Positions 1-10,051 of a stretch of DNA of 64,000 nt are shown in pieces. The DNA lies in contig NZ_CP124614.1 of assembly GCF_029958905.1 (NCBI RefSeq), forward strand, positions 2,542,001-2,606,000, written 5' to 3'. A program made the translations under genes and the position numbers. Position 1 is the stretch's first letter. Each line of letters opens with the position of its first letter. The notes beneath the pieces were generated by a model. The model saw only the letters and a list, made by a program, of their open reading frames with translations, was not told where the DNA came from and did not search any database. The DNA is from Vibrio sp. YMD68. GTDB taxonomy: Bacteria; Pseudomonadota; Gammaproteobacteria; Enterobacterales; Vibrionaceae.

Positions 1-2115
1 CACACTCATATTACAAAATAGAACCAATCGGCTTTTCGCTCGTGTTATCCCGGTGTAGATCAGCTCTCGGGTCAGTACGGGGGTAAAATCCGGCGGTAAG
101 ATCATTAAGGTTAAAGCAAACTCGCTACCTTGAGATTTATGAACCGTCATGGCAAACGCGGTTTCATGGCTTGGAACTCGGCTTGGTAATACGGATTTCA
201 CACTGCCATCGGGTAGTTCAAAAAAGACCTTGAGGCGTTTATTGTCATCAGAAAAATCAATCATGCAGATGCCAATATCACCATTATACAACCCTAATCC
301 GTGGTCATTTTGCGTCACCATGACAGGGCGGCCGTGATACCAAAGTTCATCCTGTGGATTAATAAGTCGCTGACGAGACAACGCTTTTTCAATGCGCAGG
401 TTTAATCCTGACACACCAAAATCTCCTTCTCGTATCGCGCACAATAATCGGCACTGAGAAAACTGCTTCAAGGCCATTTTCGCTCGTTGCAATTGATCCT
501 CAACAAGCTCAATGGTACTCGTGTCTTTCGGCCGTATTTGCTGTAAATACAGCGCATATTCCTGTACCAATGTTTGCAGCATGTGACTGTAGCTTTCACC
601 ACTTAACGTGTGAGATTCAATATCTCCAAATCCTTGTTCAAAGACCTGCTCGACACGTTTGGGTTGACCTGATTTTATAGCCTTTGCTAGCTGACCAATG
701 CCAGAGCGTGCATCAAATCGAAAGCTCTTTTGCAGCATACACAAGCTATCACTGATGACGTTGCCATCCTGTTTGATGGTGTCGTCTGGGTTCACTGAGC
801 CTTCATTAACATTGATGTGTTGATACTGCGTCAGTTCTTTGAGCACTTTTTCCTGAGCACTGCTATAGCCTAATTTCTGGAATGAGCAGATATCACCAAG
901 TACAGAGCCGGCTTCCACAGACGCTAACTGATCTTTGTCTCCGAGCAGTATCAAGCGAGCATTGTCTGGCAGCGCCTCCACCACTTTATACATCATAGGC
1001 AGATCAACCATCGATGCTTCGTCAATCACAAGAATATCCAAATGCAGCGGGTTCGCTCGGTTGTGTCTGAACTCGGCACTATTGGGCAATGCCCCAAGTA
1101 AACGGTGAATCGTACTCGCTTGGGTAGGAATTTTCTCTTTGAGTTGCGGTGACACAGGCAGCTCAGTGATCGCCTGACCAATCGATTCGGTTAGTCTTGC
1201 GGCTGCTTTCCCGGTTGGTGCTACCAGGCGAATAGTAGGCTCTTTTCCTGTTTGCTCTGCTTGAGTAATTAATGCAGCAAGAAGCTTGGTGACCGTGGTG
1301 GTTTTACCCGTGCCTGGCCCTCCAGAAATGACCGCAAAGCGACGAGTTAATGCAATGGAGGCCGCGACTTTTTGCCAATTCACACAAACAGATAACGGCA
1401 CCCATTGGTCCAGCATTTGTAAATCTTCACTTTTATTAGCAGCCAGTAATAAGTTATCAATCGCCATCCAATCCAGGGATGTGTTATCGACAATATCAAG
1501 ATGATCACAAACCAGTTGTTGACGGACCACTTGAGTATTTTTTGATGAAGAAAGACTTTTCAGCCCATTAAATAGGTAGTGATAACTTCGCTGAAAGAGA
1601 CGATCAAGTAACGCAGAGAGGTTTTGTACCTCAGTAGGCTTTAAGATCATCGGTGACCCAAAGCGAGTTAAACATTCCGCTAAGCCGATTTCGTACTGCC
1701 AGTAGCGATGCAGATACAAGCGTTCGCCATCAAACATCATCGGCACGGCCTCGCTATTTTCACCAATCAAAGTCGACTGTTGAATCAGCGATGCCCAATC
1801 AATGCTTTGTAATTGCAAGCTTAACGCCGTGGCGGAATCACCATACAGTCCGAGTTTTAACGCCCACGGATGATGAGCATGATCATTAGAATTCACCGAA
1901 TTATTTGCAGTCTCGCCCACCATCGAAGGTGTTGGCAGCATCAAACAGATGTTTCCCTTACTCAACTCATGGCTGATTAACCCCGCAAGAAAGCCGATCT
2001 GTTCTGGAGCATTCTGTTCTTGGGCTGCAATGAATCGAGCAAATTGATAGTCCAGCTGCCTAATGACGCCTTTCTTCGCCAATGTGTTTAAATTACTAAG
2101 AAGAGACATTGTCAT
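1..2115 (-). CDS. recD: Exodeoxyribonuclease V alpha chain RecD (3' end outside window)
   Basis: RecD is the 5'-3' helicase subunit of RecBCD, which processes double-strand DNA ends for recombination. The frame stays open for 705 codons from an ATG at 2115 to the window edge, so only the last C-terminal residues are missing. A Walker A motif (GGPGTGKTT) has its lysine at about residue 271, and helicase motif VI (YTGITRAK) is at the very edge. The ATG shares one base with the recB stop codon (TAATG), which implies translational coupling; a second ATG at 2109 is also possible. The protein is longer than the roughly 600-residue E. coli RecD because of its N-terminal part. Family identification is firm. 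Confidence 0.95.
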   Translation of the reverse strand, partial: MTMSLLSNLNTLAKKGVIRQLDYQFARFIAAQEQNAPEQIGFLAGLISHELSKGNICLMLPTPSMVGETANNSVNSNDHAHHPWALKLGLYGDSATALSLQLQSIDWASLIQQSTLIGENSEAVPMMFDGERLYLHRYWQYEIGLAECLTRFGSPMILKPTEVQNLSALLDRLFQRSYHYLFNGLKSLSSSKNTQVVRQQLVCDHLDIVDNTSLDWMAIDNLLLAANKSEDLQMLDQWVPLSVCVNWQKVAASIALTRRFAVISGGPGTGKTTTVTKLLAALITQAEQTGKEPTIRLVAPTGKAAARLTESIGQAITELPVSPQLKEKIPTQASTIHRLLGALPNSAEFRHNRANPLHLDILVIDEASMVDLPMMYKVVEALPDNARLILLGDKDQLASVEAGSVLGDICSFQKLGYSSAQEKVLKELTQYQHINVNEGSVNPDDTIKQDGNVISDSLCMLQKSFRFDARSGIGQLAKAIKSGQPKRVEQVFEQGFGDIESHTLSGESYSHMLQTLVQEYALYLQQIRPKDTSTIELVEDQLQRAKMALKQFSQCRLLCAIREGDFGVSGLNLRIEKALSRQRLINPQDELWYHGRPVMVTQNDHGLGLYNGDIGICMIDFSDDNKRLKVFFELPDGSVKSVLPSRVPSHETAFAMTVHKSQGSEFALTLMILPPDFTPVLTRELIYTGITRAKSRLVLFCNMSV

Positions 2116-5100
2116 TAAAAATCCAGCTCCATTTGATCAGCGGTACGAAGGCCATTAGGAATACCGCCAGCTATGAGGTTATCCATATCATTGAGAAGGT
2201 CCAAACTTGGCTTCGCGGAAAAAATGCCATGTTCCGATTGGCCATCCATACCACGAAGAAAAAGATAATATACCCCACCGAAATGGGCGTCATAATCGTA
2301 GTTTGCTAATCGGCTGCGCAAGAAACGATGCAGCGCTAACGCATAAATTTGGTACTGCAAATCATAGCGATGATCCACCATCGCCGCACGTAAAGCTTCG
2401 CCGTGATAGCACGAAACGTCATCACCAAGATGATTCGATTTCCAATCCAAAATGTAGTATTTACCTTGATGTTCAAAAACTAAATCAATAAACCCTTTCA
2501 GCATGCCTTTCACGGTTTGAAAACCGAGAGAGCCGGCCTTTGCTGATAGTTCATCATGTTGACGGATGGTCTGATTTAGCCCATTGGCCGTGAGCACTTC
2601 AATGGGCAATAAAAACTCCATCTCGACCAACCTTTGCTCTGCGGACTTTTGATTCAGTCGGAGATCTCGCCCATCAAGAGGGGTGCTTAACACCGTGTCC
2701 ACCAACGTTTGTAAAATGGGCAGCCAATGTTCATCTAGCTGCTCTTTCTCCATTAAGTGGCGAATAATGTCGAGGTTGCTTTCTTCACCAGCAGGAAGGG
2801 TAAATTCCACCTCTTCAAATAGCGTGTGCAAAAACGTACCCGGACGAGCGCCCCGTGGGAAGGTGAAAATTGACCGCTCTGGCTCAATAAGTTCCGTTTC
2901 ATCTTGCTCTTCAACAGAATCAATATCAAAGCCCTGAATCTCAACACTGGCATCATAATGAGATTGATGTCCACCTTGTTTAACCAGCCCAGAATAGCTA
3001 GTAACACGCCAAGATCGGTCAATCTCACTCTGGAGTACATGAGCATGAAGATCGACAGCATGTTCTTGCAAAATAGAATAAGACTCATCGTGAGGCAACG
3101 GGGGATCCGTCACCACAATAGCGCTCAATGCGTTAGCTTGAACCGTTAACGCATTGTTGAGTTCGGAAATACCGCCTTGTTGTGCATTTTGCAATAAATA
3201 ACCCAGTGCACTTTTATCAACTCCGGTCGGTTCTTTGGTTGAGCGTCCTCGTCTTATCGGTGACACCCCAATGAAACAGCCATACACTGCCCGAGTGAGT
3301 GCGACGTAAGCGAGTCTTAAATCTTCAGCTAAGCGCTCTTTATCGGCCTGCTCTAATGCGGCACCACTGTTGGTAATATCGAGTATCGTCTGATCACTGG
3401 ATTCGTCGTAATACTTCCCTTCGCTTGCTTCACGATAACTGACTAGAAATGGAAGAAACACCAAATCATATTCCAGACCTTTCGATTTATGAATGGTGAT
3501 GATTTGAACCAAGTTTCGCTCAGACTCTAAACGTTGAATTTGATCATCACTGCCACCTAGCCCTTGTTCGGCTTGGCTAATGGTTTCCGCAAGCCAACGC
3601 AACAAACCATGGTCGCTGTCTAACTCTTGCCTCGCTTGTTGCAGCAGTTCTCCAATATGCATCAAATCGGTGAGCGTGCGTTCGCCATTATCTTCTTCCA
3701 GTAACCGTTCAGCGATATGACGCTTACTGATTACGGAACGAAGCATCGGAAGCACACCTCGTTGTAACCAGAGTTTTCGATACTCTTTGAATTCGTTAAC
3801 CGCGTTATCCCAGATGATTTCATCGTTATTTAACGCATCAAGCTGGGTTGCGTTCAAAGCAAACAATTCAGAGGCAAGGCACGAACGCAGTGCTCGATCA
3901 TTATCCGGAGTTAGTGTGGCTTGCAATAGTCTTTGTAGATCTTGAGCCACCCCACTGGTGAACACGCTATCTCGGTTAGAAAGGTAAACACTGGCAATCC
4001 CTTTATCGGCCAAAGCCTGTTTGATCATTCGCCCTTCATTACCTGTTCTCACCAGAACAGCCATATCTCCCGCTTCAACGGTTGTTCTTTTCAAGCTACT
4101 TGCTGATCCACTTGAAAAGTAGGCATTATCACTTTGAGCTGCGGTTAATATCGTTTGGATCTGACTCGCCGTCGCCAGCGCCATTTCATCAAGGTATTCC
4201 CCTTTCGAGCGCGGTTTATCTTCCGCGTCTTGCAGCCAATAGGTCATCGCTGGCTGTTCTTTACCCTTTAAGTACCAATGTTTTTGCTCAGCCACAGGGC
4301 TATAGTTCACCGGCAAGAAGGGAATGTCTTCATCATAAACAAATGGGCTACTGGACGATTGAAACAGCTGATTCACCGCCAATACCATGTTGGCACTGGA
4401 GCGCCAGTTTGTTCCCAATGTGTAATGGGCACTGACCTGATTTCTTGCTTTGATGTACGTGAAAATATCCGCCCCACGGAAACCGTAAATCGCCTGTTTA
4501 GGATCGCCAATCATAAACAGACCGCATTGTGGGTTATTGAGATAGATACGGCTAAAAATATTGTACTGAAGTGGATCCGTGTCTTGGAATTCATCGATCA
4601 TCGCGACCGGATATAAAGTGCGAATTCTCTCAGTTAACTGACCCGCTTCATCCAAGTCTATCGCAGCAGAAAGTTGAGTAAGAAGATCATCAAAAGAGAG
4701 CCACTGTTTATGCTTTTTGGCGCTCGCCAGCTTCTCACGACACTCTTTAATCGCATGGGCCATCAGAGGCGCTTTAAGATTTACAGGGGCCGATAAAAAA
4801 GCTTGAATCGCTTCAAACACTTCGTGCTGGGGGGCTTCGCCTTTTGGGGTTTTCTCTCGCAGTACATCTTGGGAGAATCGCTCCAACTTATCGGGGAAAT
4901 CATAGTTATCCGTTGGCAGTGAAGCCCATGCGGTGATGCTCTCTAGCCATTGCGGTAATGATTTTTTAGTGTAACTGCGTTTGTTAATATCTGAGCCAGA
5001 GATGAGAGCCAGAAAGTCAGCTTGATGATCCATCCAATGACGCTTTAGGACATCAATTTTGGCAAGATTGTCCTGATGTAATGCAGAAAGGTCACCGCTC

Positions 5101-5747
5101 ATCGCTTCAACTGATAACGTCAGCGGCGATCCACTTAAGTACCGACCAATATCAGCCAATAGCGATGCTGGCGATCCCCAGATACGTCTCACTTCGCCCG
5201 CTAAGTTGATAGGCAAAGGGTAAAAGTTTCGACGCCAATAATCGGCAATCACTTGCGCTTTAAGCTGGCTTTCATCGGTAACAAATTCGTTATCAAAACG
5301 ACTGCCGGACTCAAAGGCATTTTGAGTCAACATGCGCTGACAAAAACCGTGAATGGTGTACACCGCCGCTTCATCCATTTGACGCTCAGCCTGCAACAGT
5401 ATTTTTGCCGCTTCTTTATGGTTGCTTACCGCATCAAGTAGCGGTGCAATCACCGGATCATCACTCTGGCTTCGGGAAAAAGCAATGCGAGCATCATGAA
5501 TTCTTGCCCGAATACGATCCCTCAATTCAGCCGTTGCCGCTTCGGTGAACGTCACCACCAATATTTGATCAACGGTCAGCGGTGTCGAATGGCGTGTCTC
5601 TCCGTCACCATGCCCGAGCAGCAAGCGAAGATACAAACCGGCAATCGTAAAGGTTTTTCCTGTCCCTGCCGAGGCTTCAATGAGTCGCGCACCATGCAGG
5701 GGAAAAGTCATTGTATTTAGTGTTGTTGCCACAATTTTCGCTGTCAT
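2115..5747 (-). CDS. recB: Exodeoxyribonuclease V beta chain RecB
   Basis: RecB is the 3'-5' helicase and nuclease subunit of RecBCD. The N-terminus carries a UvrD-type Walker A (EASAGTGKTFT). Later come the helicase motifs DEFQDTDPLQY, GDPKQAIYGFRGAD and IHKSKGLEYD. The C-terminal nuclease domain has the catalytic DWKSNHLGDD motif followed by QYQIYALALHRFL. The product is about 1210 residues, the normal size. The longest frame begins at a TTG (5756); I prefer the ATG at 5747, which gives an N-terminus close in length to E. coli RecB and has an AGGT upstream. It lies between recC and recD on the same strand, but about 500 bp separate it from recC. Confidence 0.95.
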   Translation of the reverse strand: MTAKIVATTLNTMTFPLHGARLIEASAGTGKTFTIAGLYLRLLLGHGDGETRHSTPLTVDQILVVTFTEAATAELRDRIRARIHDARIAFSRSQSDDPVIAPLLDAVSNHKEAAKILLQAERQMDEAAVYTIHGFCQRMLTQNAFESGSRFDNEFVTDESQLKAQVIADYWRRNFYPLPINLAGEVRRIWGSPASLLADIGRYLSGSPLTLSVEAMSGDLSALHQDNLAKIDVLKRHWMDHQADFLALISGSDINKRSYTKKSLPQWLESITAWASLPTDNYDFPDKLERFSQDVLREKTPKGEAPQHEVFEAIQAFLSAPVNLKAPLMAHAIKECREKLASAKKHKQWLSFDDLLTQLSAAIDLDEAGQLTERIRTLYPVAMIDEFQDTDPLQYNIFSRIYLNNPQCGLFMIGDPKQAIYGFRGADIFTYIKARNQVSAHYTLGTNWRSSANMVLAVNQLFQSSSSPFVYDEDIPFLPVNYSPVAEQKHWYLKGKEQPAMTYWLQDAEDKPRSKGEYLDEMALATASQIQTILTAAQSDNAYFSSGSASSLKRTTVEAGDMAVLVRTGNEGRMIKQALADKGIASVYLSNRDSVFTSGVAQDLQRLLQATLTPDNDRALRSCLASELFALNATQLDALNNDEIIWDNAVNEFKEYRKLWLQRGVLPMLRSVISKRHIAERLLEEDNGERTLTDLMHIGELLQQARQELDSDHGLLRWLAETISQAEQGLGGSDDQIQRLESERNLVQIITIHKSKGLEYDLVFLPFLVSYREASEGKYYDESSDQTILDITNSGAALEQADKERLAEDLRLAYVALTRAVYGCFIGVSPIRRGRSTKEPTGVDKSALGYLLQNAQQGGISELNNALTVQANALSAIVVTDPPLPHDESYSILQEHAVDLHAHVLQSEIDRSWRVTSYSGLVKQGGHQSHYDASVEIQGFDIDSVEEQDETELIEPERSIFTFPRGARPGTFLHTLFEEVEFTLPAGEESNLDIIRHLMEKEQLDEHWLPILQTLVDTVLSTPLDGRDLRLNQKSAEQRLVEMEFLLPIEVLTANGLNQTIRQHDELSAKAGSLGFQTVKGMLKGFIDLVFEHQGKYYILDWKSNHLGDDVSCYHGEALRAAMVDHRYDLQYQIYALALHRFLRSRLANYDYDAHFGGVYYLFLRGMDGQSEHGIFSAKPSLDLLNDMDNLIAGGIPNGLRTADQMELDF

Positions 5748-5836
5748 TGTACTCAAACCTATTAATTACCTATTGCATCTTCATGACCTAGAGTTAGGCG
5801 GTCACGATTCTAGAATCAAATGCTTACTCTATTTCA

Positions 5837-5878
5837 AAATAACGTCTGTTTCGAAATAACGTCTGTTGCGAAATAACG
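5837..5878. repeat. 17-bp tandem repeat, about 2.5 copies
   Basis: Unit AAATAACGTCTGTTTCG is followed by a copy with one changed base (GTTGCG) and a partial third copy of 8 bp. Head-to-tail copies without spacers fit replication slippage. Confidence 0.8.
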
Positions 5879-6182
5879 TGATCCAGTTATGAAAAATATT
5901 ACAAATCCGTCCTGAGTCGGTATTCATTCTAAGGGAGTGCGATCTTACTCACGGCAGAGGCGCTTATGAGCCGATAGTATGCCGCTCACTGGTTCACCTG
6001 CAGGTCAAATCAATACGTTAGCCTGCTATATCATTCAACGATACCGACCCAAATACCAACCTAATAATGGTCCCTCTGACCTGTGGCCGTACAGAAAACG
6101 CCCTACACTATAATGATTGACTGGCGGCCACTTTATTTCTTGTTACTTATCACTTTCCATTACCCCATGACGGTTATTACCA

Positions 6183-6208
6183 CATGACTGGCATGACTGG
6201 CATGACTA
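6183..6208. repeat. 9-bp tandem repeat, almost 3 copies
   Basis: CATGACTGG occurs twice and is followed by CATGACTA. It lies about 55 bp downstream of the recC stop codon. Confidence 0.8.
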
Positions 6209-6263
6209 AATAACGGGTATTACTGCGTGATAGACTCTCAAATGCGTTCTTAGCATCCACTCA

Positions 6264-9200
6264 TTACGCATCGGCCGCATTGACTAGAGCCAATCGTGGC
6301 GCTTGAATGATCAGCGACGACAATAATCTCACTTGTGCAGCGAGTTCATCGTTCCATTCGGGCCAAATTCGGGAAATGTACGCACTCGCACCTTCTCCAG
6401 TCACATTGAATCCATCGTTAAAAGTCGCGGACATTTTTTTGAACGACTTCTCTTCATCATCCACCCACTTACCTCGACTAAAGCCTGCATCGACGTTAGC
6501 CAGCGCGGTTTTAGGGAAGTAGCACAGCGGTTTCGTCATTCCCTGATAATAGAGGCGAACACATTCATTGAGTAACTCTCGTGCGTATTTGACATCATCG
6601 ATGGCGGGATACAGTTCGTGTACAACACCTTCTTTTCGATCGTAACCAATGATGTGAGTCGGTTTCGAGATGCCAGAAATGGAAAGCAAGAGGTGGTCAA
6701 TCCAAGCAGACAAATAGTCTTGAGAGCGAATCTTACCACTGCGGTAACGCACAAGGCCGGATTGATAATAATGGGTCAACCAGCCATGTAACTGGACGTT
6801 TTTTCCTTCCCCCAACACATCGATCGTCAGGCTTACATCCACATCATCTTGTGGCTGACCGCATAGAAATGTCAGTGTTTCCACCAGTTCTTCGGCTTGT
6901 GCTCGATTGGTTTCAAACTCTATCTCACCAAAAGCGCCGACGGGCAATTTACCTTGCGCTCTCTGTTCACAAACAAATCGCTCAACAATACTTTGGCTAT
7001 CAGGGTTACCTTTTAGGCGTTCGTCCAACAAGCTATCAAGCAATTGATCCCGTAGCTGATAACTTTCCAGCCCGTTAAGCACAAAAGGTTCTTCGTTTTC
7101 CATGATGGGTAACGGAGGTTCAAAAGAGACTTTTAAGCGGCGGTTAAAGAAGTACTGAACCGGTAAGCGCCAAAAACGTTGCAGCTCCACTAAATCGAGC
7201 TCAATGGGAAAAGTGGCTCCAAGTAAAAAATCACTCAACTGGCGTTCAAACTCACCGCTTTTTTGACCTTGCCGATTCACAGCAGGCATCCACTCTTTAG
7301 CGTAGCTGCCAGACAAACTAGAGAACTCATTTGGGCTAAATGGCACCATCGCGTGTTGCGTAATGAGTGATGCGACCAAGCGATCACCCGATGCATCACA
7401 GGGAAGCTCCTGATCATCCGAAAGACAGTAATTTTGGTGGCAATACTCCAAAAGCTCCGACACCAGTACGGAAGGGACTTTATCGGTATTGTCTTGAATA
7501 GAGCGGCCAACATAACTGATGTAAAGCTTTTGAGTGGCCGACAAGATCGCTTCTAAAAACATGTAGCGGCTGTCTTCTCGTCTTGAACGATCACCGGCTC
7601 TGAAACTCCGCTGTAAATAGTCAAAACCTTCAGTCATATCATTCGGTGGGTAAACACCATCATTCATACCCAGTAAACACACCACATTGAACGGTATTGA
7701 ACGCATAGGCATGAGGGTACAAAAGTTGACCTGCCCTGCTAAGAAACGCTGGCTGATTCGAGTACCTGAGAGCTTATTGTTCAGATATAAGCTAACGACA
7801 CTCGGGGCTAACTCTTGATGGTATCCCGCATCGAACAACTGCTCTTTTAACGTAGAGAGCGTATCTCGAATCGCAACCAGAGCCACTTCACCTTCTAATT
7901 CAACCGCAAAGAAATCATCCAATAACTGGTTGAGTGTTTCTCGCCAACGTTCAATGGATTGAGTTTGCGCTAACCTTTTTCGGTAATCGCCAATCAGTTC
8001 AATGAAGTGTGCCAGTTTTCCTGCGAGTTCAGCCTGAATGCCTTGCACTTCATTATAAGGAGCCAGTAACTCACCGTTTTGGTTGTCACCCATTTGGAAC
8101 AACCCTGAATCCTCGGTCATGGCGTAGCCAAGCATCATCCGCTGAATGCCGAACTGCCAAGTATTTTGGGTCGCCTCTGGTAATTCAAACTCTTTTGCCG
8201 TGGACGCATCAAGCCCCCAACGAATGCCCGATTCTTCAATCCAGCGTTTTGCCTGTGTGAACTCCTCATCACTTAAGCCAAACTTGGCCATCATGGCTGG
8301 GGTCTCAAGCAGCTCAAGAAGTTCAGACGCCAAACATCGCGTATTCGGCAAATCCACCAGCTGCATAAAGGCCGCTAGAATAGGGCTTTCTTGGGTAGCG
8401 GTGCGGTCAGAAATGGAAAAAGGAATGTAGCGTTCACCGGGCGCGTTACCGAACACGGCTTGAATAGCAGGGCTATAGGCATTGATATCAGGCACCATAA
8501 CAATGATATCGCGCGGCTTTAAGCCAGAATGGTGGTCAAACATACCAAGTAATTGATCATGCAAGACTTCAACTTCACGCATGGCGCTGTGGCAAGCATG
8601 CAAAGACACGGAACCATCACCCAGCATGACGACTTGTTTATGGGCACTGGAATCGAGTTGTTCATCATTTTGATGCTCTTCAAGGTTTAGAATATCGGCC
8701 TGAAGCTGATGAAGCAACGAATCTCTAGGGATATCAACAAACGCTTCGATTTCATTCGACTCTAGCTGAGAGAGCAAAAACAGATTGTCTCGCCCTAGCT
8801 TACCCAAAGAAGCCAACAAATTATTCCCGGCGACCTCGGTATGGAGTTCATCGACAAGGTTATCTTCAAGTGACCCTTTTAACTGGTCCGTTTGCCCACC
8901 AATCTCGGAGTGATCATTTTGCCACTCAAGATGCTGGCGATGCTTTGCGGCCAATTTCGACAGATATTTTTTGTCTCGCACATCTCCCCAGTAGTACCGA
9001 CAAGGGTTGGTAAACATGAGGTGGACATCAATGTGCTCACCAATCGCTTTTAATGCATCCATGTAACGTGGCGGCAGTGAAGAAATGCCGAAAACAAAAA
9101 GCCGCTTGGGTAAGTGGTTTAATGAGCCCTGGAAATGCGCCAGAGTCTCGATAAATTCTGCGTAGAGATTGGCTCGATGATACGGCGACTGTTCAAGTTC

Positions 9201-9731
9201 GATCGTATAGTCATAAAGCGCTTGCCATAAGATCGGCTGCCATGGGTGATCCCCTTCAAGTTCAGCGACCGTTTGCCCAGCTTCCCAAGCGGCTATCCAC
9301 TCTGGCCGATATACGAGGTAACCATCAAAAATATCGGCGATTTTCTCCACCAACTGATAGAGCTTTGAATTGTCTTCATCATCGTTCAGATAGCGAGCAA
9401 GGGGTTCAAAATGCTCATGCTCTAACATCGAAGGAAGCAAGTGCATTAATTTCCACGTCATGCCCTCTTTATTGAAAGCGCTGCGTTTGGGAACATCGGG
9501 CAAAATCTGAGTAAACAGTTCCCAGATAAAACTCGCAGGTAATGGAAATTCGAGGTTTGCGGCAATTCCAAACTCGTTAGCCAGCTCCATTCTCAACCAT
9601 TGAGACATGCCGGGGCTTTGAACCAGAATCTGTTCTTTTTCAAACGGGTTTTCTAATGGGTTTTGACGAACAAGCTCGACTAAAAGAGACTTGAGAATAT
9701 CGATTTGATTGGAGTGATAGACGGTAAACAA
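6264..9731 (-). CDS. recC: Exodeoxyribonuclease V gamma chain RecC
   Basis: RecC is the Chi-recognition and scaffold subunit of RecBCD. The N-terminus (FTVYHSNQIDILK, then ILVQSPGMSQWL and FPLPASFIWE) matches the start of E. coli RecC, which begins MLRVYHSN. This alignment forces initiation at a TTG codon (9731); the first in-frame ATG would remove about 40 conserved residues. The product is 1155 residues, close to the family norm. Internal LMPMRSIPFNVVCLLGMNDGVYP is the conserved inactive-helicase segment. The gene follows the glycerol transport operon on the same strand, separated from it by a terminator at 9877-9920. Confidence 0.95.
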   Translation of the reverse strand: MFTVYHSNQIDILKSLLVELVRQNPLENPFEKEQILVQSPGMSQWLRMELANEFGIAANLEFPLPASFIWELFTQILPDVPKRSAFNKEGMTWKLMHLLPSMLEHEHFEPLARYLNDDEDNSKLYQLVEKIADIFDGYLVYRPEWIAAWEAGQTVAELEGDHPWQPILWQALYDYTIELEQSPYHRANLYAEFIETLAHFQGSLNHLPKRLFVFGISSLPPRYMDALKAIGEHIDVHLMFTNPCRYYWGDVRDKKYLSKLAAKHRQHLEWQNDHSEIGGQTDQLKGSLEDNLVDELHTEVAGNNLLASLGKLGRDNLFLLSQLESNEIEAFVDIPRDSLLHQLQADILNLEEHQNDEQLDSSAHKQVVMLGDGSVSLHACHSAMREVEVLHDQLLGMFDHHSGLKPRDIIVMVPDINAYSPAIQAVFGNAPGERYIPFSISDRTATQESPILAAFMQLVDLPNTRCLASELLELLETPAMMAKFGLSDEEFTQAKRWIEESGIRWGLDASTAKEFELPEATQNTWQFGIQRMMLGYAMTEDSGLFQMGDNQNGELLAPYNEVQGIQAELAGKLAHFIELIGDYRKRLAQTQSIERWRETLNQLLDDFFAVELEGEVALVAIRDTLSTLKEQLFDAGYHQELAPSVVSLYLNNKLSGTRISQRFLAGQVNFCTLMPMRSIPFNVVCLLGMNDGVYPPNDMTEGFDYLQRSFRAGDRSRREDSRYMFLEAILSATQKLYISYVGRSIQDNTDKVPSVLVSELLEYCHQNYCLSDDQELPCDASGDRLVASLITQHAMVPFSPNEFSSLSGSYAKEWMPAVNRQGQKSGEFERQLSDFLLGATFPIELDLVELQRFWRLPVQYFFNRRLKVSFEPPLPIMENEEPFVLNGLESYQLRDQLLDSLLDERLKGNPDSQSIVERFVCEQRAQGKLPVGAFGEIEFETNRAQAEELVETLTFLCGQPQDDVDVSLTIDVLGEGKNVQLHGWLTHYYQSGLVRYRSGKIRSQDYLSAWIDHLLLSISGISKPTHIIGYDRKEGVVHELYPAIDDVKYARELLNECVRLYYQGMTKPLCYFPKTALANVDAGFSRGKWVDDEEKSFKKMSATFNDGFNVTGEGASAYISRIWPEWNDELAAQVRLLSSLIIQAPRLALVNAADA

Positions 9732-9876
9732 AATACGCTCATACTATTCTTGCCGCAGATAGAATGAGATTAGCATAGGGACACATAATTCGAGAGTGTT
9801 ATAAGCACATGATTACAATAAACATGACGAGGTGTTCAAACTGTTCACAAGAGATCCCGAAAATGGACAAAAGCAA

Positions 9877-9920
9877 TAAAAAACACCCACCGCACTGAAT
9901 GATGCAGCAAGGTGGGTGTC
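9877..9920 (-). terminator. Rho-independent terminator of the glpSTPQUV operon
   Basis: Inverted arms ACACCCACC (9883-9891) and GGTGGGTGT (9911-9919) form a 9-bp stem. On the minus strand this is followed by a run of T residues. It sits about 120 bp after the glpV stop and separates the operon from recC. The rest of 9732-10039 holds only the 7-bp repeat next to glpV. Confidence 0.85.
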
Positions 9921-10020
9921 GATTTTAATGAAGAGATTTTTAGATCTCACGAGCAGTTGCAACTCCCTACAAAGACTGCAGCTAACCCGCAAGAACTAGA
10001 AATCATAGCGAATGCTCGCT

Positions 10021-10051
10021 AGCTTTTAGCTTTTAGCTTTTAGCTTTTAGC
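10021..10051. repeat. 7-bp tandem repeat across the glpV stop codon
   Basis: AGCTTTT is repeated four times and followed by AGC. The array covers the glpV stop codon (10040-10042) and its last two codons, so repeat slippage could change the C-terminus. Confidence 0.85.

Larger units (their letters stand above)
5748..6263. other. Long recC-recB spacer with short tandem repeats
   Basis: This 516-bp stretch separates recC from recB, which are usually close together. It holds no convincing gene. Two short repeat arrays are visible: a 17-bp unit (AAATAACGTCTGTTTCG) at 5837-5853, 5854-5870 and partly 5871-5878, and a 9-bp unit (CATGACTGG) at 6183-6191, 6192-6200 and partly 6201-6208. A recB promoter on the minus strand may lie here but I cannot place it. 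Confidence 0.6.

Noticed and set aside
4082..4616. Open frames antisense to recB
   Set aside because: They have no family resemblance or ribosome site and lie wholly over a strongly conserved gene.
5837..5878. Short repeats that could suggest a CRISPR
   Set aside because: Copies are directly adjacent with no spacers, only about 2.5 units, and no cas genes are present.
5748..6263. Remnant of a ptrA protease gene, as found between recC and recB in E. coli
   Set aside because: No fragment with protease motifs could be read in any frame.
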